Source: Phoronis australis (Eukaryota; Phoronida; Phoronidae). Taken from it: a DNA stretch of 39,700 bases. The stretch covers positions 562,460 through 602,159 of the forward strand of contig NMRA01000006.1 in assembly GCA_002633005.1 (NCBI GenBank), written 5' to 3'. A program made the position numbers and the translations under genes. Under the pieces are notes generated by a model. The model made no database searches and had not been told where the DNA came from. It saw only the letters and a list, made by a program, of their open reading frames with translations. Of the stretch, positions 29,000 to 39,700 are shown piece after piece (the stretch's first letter is position 1; the number at the start of each line of letters is the position of its first letter).

Positions 29000-30879
29000 G
29001 TAAGTTCTACGGTGTCGTTTATCGTTCACGCTTGTGCGAGCTATGAAGGGCGAGGAAAGCAGATATATCGTTTTTTCGATTTCCTCGAGAGCCTATCATG
29101 CTTCGGAAGTGGCCCGAGGCAGTAAAGAATGAAAAGTACGCCATTAATACAAAGTATGTTTCTGTCACTGGACTGCATTTTGTTGGATCGGTTGTTAATC
29201 GGTTTTTGATTATGGAGAATTGTAGGTGGTCATGAAAACATAAACAATTACAATAAATTCGGACTTTGTTCGTGAGGCTTCTGTTTGGTCCTCTGGGTGT
29301 AGAACGTTTTCGCCAGTTCTTTTTCTCAGTCCTAAATGAACGTTGTAAGCACACCGCTGTTTAGATGCGGTGCAAAACAAGGATGGTCCTTGAGACACAT
29401 CTCCGTGCTTCTCCAAAAAGGCGTTTCACTTGCGGAATTTCATGGCAGCAAACGCAAGCGTCAGTCGTTTCCATTATCGTGCAGTTAGCTCACTAACACC
29501 ATGACAAGCCATTCAAACGGCTTTTGGAACTACCCATATGTTCCGTTGTCTGTGCACGTTCACAGAGCGTCTCTTTTGTTTCTTCATCAGTGTATTCCTG
29601 TGAAACCTAACGATCGACCTGTGAAGTCTTCGTCGGACTGAGCACTCGTCTCGCGGGATTGCGAGTTGCCACGTTGACGTTTATTATTGTGCGTTCCGTT
29701 ACAAAATCAATTATTCTAACCCTAACAAATTCTTATATAAAACTGAAACAAAGTCTGTCTCAGATACAATTTGTGATGCCTTGGAGCGTTCATGAGTGCA
29801 AATATTTGAGACGCCAGCAATGAATAAATCATTGCGTTACCGGCTTTGGATGCAAAAAACTATTGAATTCACCAGGCACCGAGGCCGTGCGAGCGCATGT
29901 TAATTCAGTGTTTGCTGACAGAAAGCTGTTGTGAAACAATAACTCGATTTTTTATTATGTGGTCATATGATGGGGGAATCTTTATTTAGATATTCTTATA
30001 CATTATTCGAATCATTGTTACTGTACAACTTTTGCCCTGACGGTTCTGTGGAAGGGTAACGTGACTTCGCGGCCCGCAACGAGCTAGTAAGTAGATTTGC
30101 AGTTTCGCAGATAATTCACAAAATAATCACGTGCACATTTTTCTTTGGCTCATTAATATAGTCTTTACGTGACTGGACGTTTAGTTTCCACCTTTGGTCT
30201 GGTTTATGTTCGTGGTGTCTTCAGTCCGGCCGCGATGGGCCTGATCGGGTTCCGAGCCATTAGCCAGGATAGCAAGCGTGTGTTTAGAATCGAAAAAAAT
30301 CGCAAGTCTAAAATTACAACACACAGATATGTTTTCCTGTTTGTATTTCACGGACGAATAATTTGAATTATTACCGAACAGACCCCAAACAGCCGTGGCT
30401 GACCTTGGTAAATTGGTCTAGTACCGAACTTTGTAGGCTACGATACGTTAAAATACCTAAAATCCGTAACAGTGAAATAAAATAACACGTTTGTTCAATA
30501 ACTCGATGTATTTGTAAGGGTTTGATGATTTATTGGTGTAAATCGATGAATTCAAGCGATAACCTGACATCAGTAAGCGTGTTGTTAAGTGCTGAGCAGA
30601 CTGCGGCATTCGAACCTCTGACGTCATAGGTTAATTTCAACACCCCTGTCTGCCGTCAGGTGGGAAGTTAAAGAGCTGTACATGCTGTTACCGAGTGGAA
30701 CTAGTCGATCTAAATTGAAACAAAAAAGTTTTTTGGGAGGCATTCTCCTTTAAGGGAAGCAGCTTTAACTCAAAATGTTAAAACGTCGGAATCTAACGGT
30801 ATTAAATGTTATTTATTCAATACCTGGTAATTTGATGCGTTTCATCAAGGTGAGTCTTTAAATTTATCTTTTGTTGCAG
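29000..30879. other. Intergenic or intronic stretch
   Basis: No supported gene. A 46-codon ATG frame at 29501-29641 (MTSHSNGFWNYPYVPLSV...) is protein-like but isolated. On the minus strand near 30630 GAGGTTCGAATGCC resembles a tRNA B box, perhaps a SINE remnant. Confidence 0.35.
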
Positions 30880-30980
30880 GTAGCCACAAGGAAAACGTTA
30901 AATTGGGCATAATCGTCCGCTCCGGGACTTATAGAAACTTTGCAGAGCAAGGATACAATTTACGTGCCATTTCCTCAAGG
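30880..30980 (+). CDS. Candidate internal exon, unidentified
   Basis: Strong acceptor ATCTTTTGTTGCAG, then a frame entering in phase 1 that reads SHKENVKLGIIVRSGTYRNF and AEQGYNLRAISSR to a donor GTCAGTGA in phase 0. It could feed the large exon at 34099, also phase 0, as an alternative upstream exon. No matching phase-1 exon was found upstream, so it may be untranslated. Confidence 0.3.
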
Positions 30981-31188
30981 GTCAGTGAATATTGAGGCCA
31001 TCAGTTAGGCGCAGCCTATTGAAAGCGCTCTAAAGATGAGATTGACGCAGTGTTATTACAGATGAAATAACCAGAGTTCCTTTTGTCAAAACAAAAAAGA
31101 AAAGCGACAGCGAGTGAATTCCGGACCCGCAGTCAAGCGTCCCTGATGTACTCGAGCGAAGTGATAGCTGTTAAGACGACAAGTCGAG

Positions 31189-34100
31189 ATGATGACGGAA
31201 CCGAGAGGTTTGAGACAGCTAGAATTGAGGAGTGAAACGGGTCCGCAGGTAATACTAACATGTTCTGTATTGTTTTTATATACATTAGTGACCAGTAAGT
31301 GGGACGACGTATCAGGTCTACTGCCTGGGAAGGATGGGTCTCGATTTCGAGTCGTGCCGCAGTTTAGGAAAACTTAGTTATTTTTCCCTCGGAACTTAAG
31401 CACCTAGGATTATAATAAACAAATCTCTCAGTTAAGCACCTTTCGATGTACGCCATCTGTGTACATGAGCATCTACTCCACCGACCGGTTATTTTCGACC
31501 CAAAGTCATGAAATAGGCAGATTCACTCCAAAGAATTGTCGAAAATTTGTCATTGTCATGACAGGTGCGATTTCTATCATTAAACGAAATTGCGTTTGGT
31601 ATCGACTGATTTTATGGAGTATCTCAGATTTCAACTGCCTTCAATGTGACCGTCCTGAATGTTCCGTTTGGGAAGGAAATTACTTCTATTTGAAAAGTGT
31701 CGCATTCCTGTATTGAAAGTGATTGAGAAACCCGGTACTTAAGGTCATTGTAATACTTACATGACTTGTATCTGTGCACTCATTGAATGGACTAATTTTT
31801 CAGGCTATATTTTGTATGTGTCTATTTATTGTCTGCAGTAAGTCATGAGGGCATAGAGACATTAATCCCGCGCTTTCTGTCAACAGAATAACTGTTCGGT
31901 TGTTATTGTTTCAGTCTAGGCTTGTTCTCTTTAATATGAAGATGAGGGCTTCAACTTTGAAATTGAAGGTGGCAAAATGGAAAGAATAATTTATGTTAAA
32001 ACTAGAAACCTGAAACAGCGTTTAGTAGTTACAGAAGATTTGATCACTTTCAAACGCATGTTCCTGTGAATTGAAATGGGTCCATGGCTTTAAGAGGGAC
32101 AGCTGATCTGGTGCTTTGTGATTCTTTACTTTTTATTCCCAGTAGAACTGGAATAAAAATCCTCTGAGGATGTTTACAACAACACCTCGTCAATACGTAG
32201 ACTCAAACAGATAACTTCCCAGTTACACGGCTGTCATCAAAGAATGAACAGTTATTTCAAAGCGTGGAGATTATTCCACACTTATGACTTAAGTGAAAAT
32301 CTCGAGATCCAAAGTCTTTTATCAGCAAACTTTAATACCCAATAACTGTCCAATTTAATGCGACGATAACGCAACTCAGATAGCGCACACAGACCGAACT
32401 CTAAACAAACACTGCTGCGGTGACCATTAATGTTAAAACGACGATAAGAAGACTTTTTACACATTAAATTATTGGATTATGTCTGAGCATTGTTCAAACA
32501 AGTGCCAAGGATCCAATAACTTGGGGATGTTTTTCCCAGCAACAATATTATTGTGCCATGGAGACGAATGAAAAGGCCTCATCCTGAAGTACTACAGCCC
32601 TACTCTCATTCGAATGCAACACATGTGTTTAGCACGGGTCCCGCTTTTTCGCTTGCAACTGTTATAAATTCAACAAGTATCGCTCATCCTAATTATTATG
32701 CAAACGTAATTCACCATAGTTATGCAGGAAAAATTGCATTATTGCATTTTGACTTGCAGTGTTTAAACCAAGAAACTGATAAAAAGCCACTTATTAGTGC
32801 CAAATGCGTTATGTGCGGTATTTTTCTTCTCGGGAGTGTCTGACAGTTCGAAAACTAGTAGGTCAATCACGCAATCCATGTTTCTATCTCCGCCACGTAG
32901 GAGAGTTGAATTCAGGACGAGCCTGGGACATACACAGAACACAGCCTGAATATATGAAGTCCCTCAATCTATAATACACACGTGTCTTGTTATCATGGTC
33001 ATAAACCGCGACAGTGTCATGTTGATTGGAATTGTCGAATCTCTGACGTATAAAATATAAAACGTTCCGCAACACTAACGACCAATGACACAAAGGCGTT
33101 AAAAAAATTGTTTATTCTTTGCCAGACAGGTGAACTGTGTCACTTACAAATTCTGAATCATGTGTCTTTTACATAATATTCAGTCTTTTCGATGTGACAT
33201 ATACAGCATTTAGTCTAAGTGAGAAGATAATTATTAGCACGCCTACCAAGGGGACACCACCAGGGCCGTGTACCATATTCTATAGGATGAGCAGCCACTA
33301 CAGATTTTAGTAGTGACGTTGAAAAGGAAATATTAGAGGAATTTAGATTCTAAGCTTAGCACACGCAGAAATATATACTCGACCTGTCTAGGGCCTGGCC
33401 AAGCGTGAGTGCAGTATGTAGTCTATTATTTATCGTTTATTTTAAGCGGCCGTGTTATAAAATACGTCCGCAGAATATATATTGTTATCGTCACTATCAG
33501 TGAATGTTGAATTGTCAATTTTTACATTCTCATGCATGTATGTTAAGCACCCAATTTTGTTACACGTGAGAGGCATGGGGGTCCTCACTACTGCGGGTCA
33601 GCACAGCGTTTTTGCTGAAAAGTTTATTTCGTGTTTTCAACAAACGAATTCAATAAAACCAAGCACTTCTGATCTTTTACGCCAATAGAAATGAGCCATT
33701 TTTTTAGAGATATAGGCCCTACGAATATTCTTTTTAACCAAAACTGTGACCTTAGCTACCTGTATGAGTGATTGTTACAGCGATTTGTTTTACCTAATTT
33801 ATCTAAGGAACAGTTTGAGAAGAATTCCATAACATTGAGTGGTTTGAATCAAAAGCTACCTTTTGAGACGGAAAGAGGATGTTTTGTCGCTTTAAACCAT
33901 GCTCGGCACATAGATATACCAGCCGGGTCAAGCCAGCTTATGGCAATCTGCCAGTTCTTCCGAAACCTATTACTTCTAATATGAATGCAAGACCACTCCT
34001 CGGTAAGTGAACTAAACCAAATTACATTTCAATGTTTCGCCTGTCATGCAGCTTTGATTTGTACTTTCCTAATAGAGTCTAATATTCACATCTTTCAGAT

Positions 34101-35583
34101 AAAGACTAAGTCACTGCGGGAAGAAATGAGCACAAAGAGGAAACTGAATCAATACGAGAAAGATTTCAACATTCAGGTCTCTAGAATTGCGTCGCAAGAA
34201 AAACAACTGCGAAATTCCATGAAGGCATATAGTGACAAAATGGCGACGGTTTCCCGCAGTACTAGAGCGAGGCAAGCATTTGTCCTGCCCGAGGGACCAA
34301 CGGAAGTTGACGATAGTCCACTTCTCGTTCGTGCGCGGCATATTTCGAGACAGAAACCTCTGGCAAAATTGAAAGGTGAGAAAGAGCGCTTGGACATGCT
34401 ACGTGATCATTTGAGCAGGTCATTTGACGGCGTACAAGAGAAAATAACACCACGTGACGGTCGGAGAGACGATCGCCTGAGGCGAAGTTTGCCAAATATG
34501 AAGCTGGAAAGTCTGCCGAAAAACAAGGAGGATTATCAAATGAAACTAGTTAGCGCTTCAGACTTGTTTGACATCGTAGATAATCCTAACTCGATACACG
34601 GTTCTCACGTCAGAAGGGGGAATGTCCGATTAGAGCCGTTGGACGGCCGATCGAAACCTGTTGATCCGAAAGACATTGTCATTGATTCAGAGAAAAAGCC
34701 ACTGGCCAAAGCGGGAAATGTAAAATATACAATTATAAGAACTAAGCGAGGTCATTCGAAAACCGAACAGGTAGTCGTAGAAATAAGCAAACCAACAAAA
34801 ATTCCTGCACTTTTGAATTCTGGTCTGCGACCTGAAGACTTCGGCATTAAAACTAGGAATTCAAAACAGGTCGAAGAAAATGAGAAGGGACGTTTGATTC
34901 GTGTTCTCGAACGAGGAAACGATAGCGAGTACAATACTTCAGACACTGACGAGCAGCTGAGTACGCGGCGTGTGCAGTCTACGGCCGTGCCTAATCCCGT
35001 CGATAACACGAGTGATAACAAAAATAGCAACACTGACGAAGATCGAAATGTGCCAAAAGAAGCTGTTCGGTTTAGTCCAGATGAGTTTGATAAACAATTG
35101 CGTGCAGCGATAAGCAAGTCTAAAAAAGCAAAGAGAATGAAAATGCGCGCTCCAAATCTTGGAGCCATACCGGAGGACATTAGCGAATCCGAAGACGAGG
35201 ATGACGCGGAAGCACGTGATCACGATAACTCTGCTTACGAATCTCACCGAAAAATTCCTCGCCGATCTAGCCCGAGTGACGGTACTTTTAGTTCAATATC
35301 GTTGCAACCCATGTTGGCAGCAATTCCGGAACTGCCGTCGTCGCACGTCATTGACAGTGGGGTACATAAAAGCTTGAACGCAATAAAAGTGATGCGAAAA
35401 ACTGGATCGAAAGAGGAATTATTAAAACACCAACAGGACTCTACGCGAAACGTTTCCATGGCTACCCAACATTTTGATGGCCAGATGTTAATGAAAGAAA
35501 GTAAAAAGACTCGCGCTAGGAGAAATATGAGGTCTGGTAATAACAAAATGATGAAACTTAAGTTTTTGAAAGATATAAGTTGA
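31189..35583 (+). CDS. Charged, probably nuclear protein of unknown family
   Basis: Exon 1 (31189-31248) starts ATGATGACGG with an upstream in-frame stop, encodes MMTEPRGLRQLELRSETGPQ and ends CAG|GTAATA in phase 0. The terminal exon 34099-35583 follows ATTCACATCTTTCAG and adds 494 codons, giving about 514 residues. It begins with a probable coiled coil (IKTKSLREEMSTKRKLNQYE onward). The middle is polar and disordered with many short basic clusters. A basic stretch SKSKKAKRMKMRAP is followed by an acidic run EDISESEDEDDAEARDHD, and the C-terminus is basic (KESKKTRARRNMRSGNN). This suggests a nuclear or chromatin-associated disordered protein (inference). AATAAA at 35921-35926 is 338 bases past the stop. 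An alternative first exon at 33985 also fits. The large exon is confidently coding; the choice of first exon is not. Confidence 0.7.
31249..33984. other. Long intron of the charged-protein gene
   Basis: Lies between GTAATA at 31249 and the 33985 exon. It contains no repeat or exon I can support. Frames at 31459-31716 and 32553-32843 lack splice or family support. 33772-33984 is open in the frame of the large exon but closes with TGA directly before ATG 33985. Confidence 0.4.
33985..34002 (+). CDS. Alternative first exon of the charged-protein gene
   Basis: ATGCAAGACCACTCCTCG is followed by a near-perfect donor GTAAGTGAAC. It is preceded by in-frame TGA (33982-33984) and leaves in phase 0, compatible with the exon at 34099. 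The 96-nt interval 34003-34098 is a multiple of three and has no stop in this frame, so retention would also stay in frame. Confidence 0.45.
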
Positions 35584-35699
35584 CAGCTACCAGCGTTTGT
35601 ATTTTGTGCATGTAGTTAACGCAAATTAAGGACTCACTTCCTCATGAATTTTTGGTGTAATCTCAGGGACAAAGATCAGTAATTACTGATCATAAATCG

Positions 35700-35815
35700 A
35701 CAGCACCCCTCTCGATCAAGGTGGGGGTGTAGTTCCGCCCTCTCTCCCACAGCTTACTTAGTCACTTTTGTGAACCCTTCCTCTGGTCATGATCTTGGAT
35801 CCGCTCCTGAAACAA
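35700..35815 (-). repeat. Repeat with GGCGGATCC-type end
   Basis: Read on the minus strand it starts CAGGAGCGGATCCAAGATC and ends in a C/G-rich part (GGGGTGCTGTC), matching the terminal GGATCC pattern of 1456 and 26903 and the SINE end at 3478. It lies in the presumed 3' untranslated region of the charged-protein gene. Confidence 0.5.
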
Positions 35816-35926
35816 TAGATTTATTAGAGTTTACAGCAAAATTCCTTGATCGGTTGTATAATTTTCTTCATCAAAACCACAGCTTAGTGCTAGCCGACTC
35901 CAAGTAGGTTTTTGTCAAGAAATAAA

Positions 35927-38145
35927 ACACGCAACGCATTCGTTGCCGTTCAATTTGAGGGCCTGTCATTTGAAACGAGAATATAAAATGACTGGAGTCA
36001 TCCAAAAAAACAACCAACGAACTGATTTCTCAAAAAGCTTCCTGTTTTCTACTAAACAATTTTCGTAATGGTAGGCAGTGGTCAATCAAAAATCGTCATC
36101 ATCTGTTACAAAATCTGCCTGGAGACGACTTTAAAACTACGCTTACGTGCTTAGTGAATGCTCAAGTATGCATTCTCAGTTATGGCCCTGGGTGTGTTGG
36201 TAATTTCCGGTCCGCCATTGTTTTGTAAGTTGAGTGTATGTAACTAACAGAGACAGAAATGTGTCTCAGTACATACATGCAACAGTCTCTGCTCAAAATA
36301 TCCTCAGGGAAGGTTCCTGTGGCCATCCCGAACTGTTCGTTCAATATCCTGCACCAAGCCTCAATAATTTTTGGTCGCCCAATGTTACGAGCACCACAGT
36401 CAGTCAGGTACTCTCATAGGTGAAAACATCTTTATGTTTCGCTTTCAAAATGTGAAGTTTGGAGAAAACGTTGAAGTAGATTGACAGCGTAAATTATATC
36501 AGCAATGCTATCAACGAAGTACTTGCCAGTGATTCGAACTGAAATGAAAAGTTTTTATCTTGTCCGGGACAGAGGCTAAAAACAACATTGCTAAATAAGC
36601 CTGATTCATTGTCGACTATTGTTTGCTTGTTTGTATGTTTATTTATTGACATGTGTGTATTGCATTGTTTTTGGCATGTCTATGTTTTTGGTTACATTTG
36701 TTGATAAGATCTACAAGGAGGAAAGTAAAAAAATACCAGACTGTTTATGCCTGAGCTCGACTTTACATCTATCATGAAGACCAATGAAAATTGTACTAAG
36801 CGCAGAGAAAATATACCGTGAGTGCAGATCCCTTAAACTAATAACCTTCAGCTTGGGGCCTCGTCCAAAAGAGTGGCCCCACCTTGTAGAAACAAGATTG
36901 GTGTCTCTATAAATCTATCATTGTAGTCACGTGCATATATCGTTGGCTCAGTGCAACGTTAGTCCGATTTATTACTGCCATAATTCCCGACTCATGACAT
37001 TAAATATTTCTTTGTTCAAATAGAAGCCAATAATAATTACAGTAATACATTTTTGTAGTTATAATTATCTACGGCAATGATAAATTAGCCAATCAAAAGC
37101 CAGGAATAATGACAGTAATAAATATTTATAACGACGATAATAAATCAGACTCAAGTTCTCCTCAGCCAACGATATACGTAAATGCATTGTGTGGTTACAA
37201 CCGGGATCACCCGCGCTAAGAGCGCACGCAAGCACTTACCGAAATTTCACTAGTAGACGCGGTTAATCGCCACTGTTCTCCCATGAAAGTAACCTGTCGA
37301 TACGCAGGTGGTTAAGATCAATGCAGGAATGTCTGCGCGTGCTTTTTTGTAACCATGAAACCGCAGTCGACTGATTAACTGTAAATGGCAACACTAATCA
37401 CTTGATGTCCAATTGGTGTCACAAAATACACAGCTACCCACGATGTTACCAGAATCGATATCACCATCAAACTTTTGTTAAAATCCATCTTTGAAAGAGA
37501 AAATTATTCCCACAATTAATATTCGTGTGTACAAGAAATGTAACATTTCTTATTCTCTGGCTTGTTATGTGACATTCTTGCGCTGCCGCAGGTCTTGCTT
37601 ACACAATTAAAACGAATGTAAAGAATGAACAACAGTAAGAATGCAGGTTTGATCACTAACAACCATAATCAAATGTTTTGTTTTACTACAATTTCTGAGC
37701 TTAACTAATTGTTTAAAGCGTAATAAAAGTGTGAGAAATTGGTCTCCGGTAGAATGTGTATTAACCTGTTACGTAATCAAGCGTCATACGGTGGTCTCAT
37801 CAGCTATAACTACGGAGGACTACATAAGTTACCTGAACTTACTGAGGTTCCTCCGGACTTCTGATTGCCTTAAACCGGCGCTGGTGATAGATTATCATTT
37901 ATCGTAGATCCGCATTTAAAACCATTATGTAACAGAATGGAAATGATAAAAAACAAGCAAACATATAATTTATAGTTGTAATATGGCTTGTCTATAACTT
38001 GTCACTGACAACGTTAAATGGGACGCTAGGATTGGAGATGTCTGTAATGGGGATATTTTTCATAGACAGAATCACTACGTATTTTAACAGCAAGTAATTC
38101 GAACGGTATTTTGTCGAGGTTCATTGATCTGAGAAATAAGAGACA
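35927..38145. other. Intergenic stretch with AT-rich duplication
   Basis: At about 37022-37150 two AT-rich copies (GCCAATAATAATTACAGTAAT and GCCAGGAATAATGACAGTAAT) are arranged in tandem, each followed by TTATAA and a GATAATAAAT-type motif. An open frame at 36234-36419 ending CAG|GTACTC has no good acceptor. No gene is supported. Confidence 0.4.
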
Positions 38146-38421
38146 ATGTCAGTTGTTGAAATGTGCATACAGATGAGACCGTGGCTTAGTATGGAAAAAA
38201 ATTCCAGTGACCTAATGGCCTCGTTTTCGAGATCTTCACCAGACACTCTAGTGCGTTTATTAGAGGCTCTATGTCATGTGGGACTAGTCAATACCTTGCC
38301 TCGCAACCAGCCTTTATTAATATTAGAGTCTGGTGAACAACTTTACATCTGGTTGGCAATTGGTCAGTCAAGAACGAAGTCAACCGGTGACCATAAATAT
38401 CTTGTTTTTGCAATAATATGA
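38146..38421 (+). CDS. Unproven 91-codon reading frame
   Basis: Starts ATGTCAGTTGTTG with an upstream in-frame TAA and purine at -3. It contains MASFSRSSPDTLVRLLEALC and HVGLVNTLPRNQPLLILESG, an amphipathic helix-like stretch that looks protein-like. I recognise no domain. It could be a small gene, an exon (possible donors GTCAGT and GTGACC occur late in it) or chance. Confidence 0.3.
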   Translation: MSVVEMCIQMRPWLSMEKNSSDLMASFSRSSPDTLVRLLEALCHVGLVNTLPRNQPLLILESGEQLYIWLAIGQSRTKSTGDHKYLVFAII

Positions 38422-38599
38422 TTATGCAGAACTTTATCAACAAGTCTGTTTTTAATCACAAAACTGTATATTTTAACTCAGGAAAAGTATATATTCCCAA
38501 AAATAGAAAGTATGTAGAGCCTGGTCTTTGATTTTTAACAGTGTGGTGTTATCTGAGTCATGTTACCATTTCTTTTTAGTGGAATTTACCAAAAATGAA

Positions 38600-38830
38600 A
38601 GGTACATCCATAGCAACGGAACCGATAACATGACCAAATTTTGTTCAATATGACTTTTCAAGTTGTCATTTCACTAAATTCGTTTTTGCAGTCTTTGACT
38701 TTCTTCATGAAAATCATATAAGTCCCGTTTTTGGTAGCCCTCATACAAAAGTGGCGCATTTTAAAACGTTTCGTAAATAGTTTTGGAAAATAGTGCATAA
38801 AACATGATATGTGAAAGTTTCATGCTAATC
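38600..38830 (+). repeat. Dispersed repeat, copy 2
   Basis: AGGTACATCCATAGCAA, CATGACCAAATTTTG, CATATAAGTCC, CCCTCATACAAAAGTGG and TTTTGGAAAATAGTGCATAAA follow in the same order as the copy at 21852-22100. Confidence 0.7.
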
Positions 38831-39146
38831 ATATCAGTCATTTTTGAGATATGATGTTCCGAAGTCGGCCAAATTTGGACATTTTTGTAGGGTCCAGTGT
38901 CGGGTTTCAGAGGGACTCGACTAAGTTCCCTAAATCTTTTGCATGTCTGTGTCTTTCTTTACTCATAGATGTAAATTTTTTCCATAATTTCATCGTTATT
39001 ATGAGCTCCTCTTTGACTAATGAAATTTTCTAATAACATAATTAAAAACTGAGCCCTGAATTCAATGAAAATAAACTGCATGGCATTCCAACATCTATTT
39101 GATTTCAAAATAAATAGGGACTTAGTCCTTAGGTTAGGGGCATTGC

Positions 39147-39434
39147 ATGAAAACATCCCAATTTATTTTGGGTACTATTGAGAATTCACCGTCAAATTCA
39201 CTCACGATTTGTAACACAACCAAAGCTGACTTAGAAATGAAACTAAAGCAGCATAAGAAAGGACAAGCGGTGTTTTTACAAGATCACAATTACGCAGTAG
39301 ATTTAGGGAACTTAGTTGAGACCCTATTTGGGACTGTTTCATACAACCGGCCACTGAATAACATTAACTGTTGTAAGGTAGCACTGGATAGTTGTATTTT
39401 ACAGACGTTGTTGACTGATTGGGCCAAAATTTAA
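39147..39434 (+). CDS. Unproven 95-codon reading frame
   Basis: ATG-initiated after an in-frame TAG. It reads MKTSQFILGTIENSPSNSLT, then LKQHKKGQAVFLQDHNYAVD, then LGNLVETLFGTVSYN. A donor-like AAG|GTAGCA occurs at about 39378, so it may be an exon. No family recognised; the nearby 38.1-kb frame has the same orientation and could belong to the same locus. Confidence 0.3.
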   Translation: MKTSQFILGTIENSPSNSLTICNTTKADLEMKLKQHKKGQAVFLQDHNYAVDLGNLVETLFGTVSYNRPLNNINCCKVALDSCILQTLLTDWAKI

Positions 39435-39700
39435 CCAAATCCACGCAAAATTCAAGTTAGAAAACTGGAATGGTCAATTTGGATGTCACGTGATTAAATT
39501 TACCTTTACGGAAGTGTTCTTACATGGAACATAAGTTGACACAAAACGTAACCGAGTGTGCGGAATGGATTGAAATATAATTGATGATAAAGTTCATTGT
39601 GTGTACATATTTTTCTTACAACGGTGAAAATCTAAAATTTGCAAAAAAGAACACCATGATGTCAACTATGTCGTCAAGTCAAATTAGTAAAGACTATAGG

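Noticed and set aside
29501-29641. 46-codon ATG frame
   Set aside because: Protein-like composition, but no splice, promoter or family support.
36234-36419. Plus-strand frame ending CAG|GTACTC
   Set aside because: No pyrimidine tract at any plausible acceptor and no ATG start.
1-39700. CRISPR arrays, operons, bacterial promoters or ribosome binding sites
   Set aside because: None present; intron-exon structure, poly(A) signals and repeat types indicate an animal nuclear genome.

Overview
The window reads as nuclear DNA of a multicellular animal, most likely a marine invertebrate. It is AT-rich and gene-sparse. Coding pieces are short exons with GT..AG junctions and AATAAA signals. The rest is a mosaic of inverted-repeat DNA transposons, tRNA-derived fragments and diverged tandem repeats. 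A THAP-type exon and a P2X7-like intracellular domain fit a metazoan. I cannot fix the phylum; an anthozoan is one possibility. All exon joins are inferred from splice consensus and reading frame, without transcripts.

Layout. 0-2.6 kb: a broken P2X7-like domain (+), then minus-strand exons including the second half of a THAP zinc finger. 2.9-5.2 kb: dispersed repeats, a SINE-like element and a 249-bp inverted-repeat element with a 5-bp target duplication. 5.6-10.3 kb: a four-exon minus-strand gene for a small secreted cysteine-rich peptide precursor, with TATA box, signal peptide, acidic propeptide, Lys-Arg cleavage site, six cysteines and a C-terminal Gly-Lys amidation signal. Its third intron holds a separate plus-strand reading frame split by a transposon. 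10.9-12.2 kb: a larger member of that transposon family (9-bp target duplication), itself carrying a nested insertion. 15.8-16.4 kb: an intact single-exon gene for a small type I membrane protein with a very cysteine-rich cytoplasmic tail. 17.8 kb: an orphan minus-strand terminal exon. 18.06-19.2 kb: a tandem array with eight regularly spaced, co-oriented motifs resembling the CTCF core site. 19.6-20.3 kb: a palindromic minisatellite in two units. 20.9-21.1 kb: a CpG-rich, promoter-like block. 23.7-25.4 kb: a plus-strand gene with two candidate last exons. 27.7 kb: a 138-bp hAT-like MITE. 28.4-35.6 kb: candidate small exons, then a gene whose 1.5-kb terminal exon encodes a charged, probably nuclear protein. 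35.6-39.7 kb: mostly repeats plus two unproven reading frames.

The most noteworthy items are the cysteine-rich peptide gene with a short tandem repeat abutting its core promoter, the CTCF-like motif array, and the 9-bp-duplication transposon family with hairpin-bearing ends, whose insertions both follow AATGTT and one of which splits a reading frame. The genes do not form an evident pathway; they are independent loci in repeat-rich DNA.
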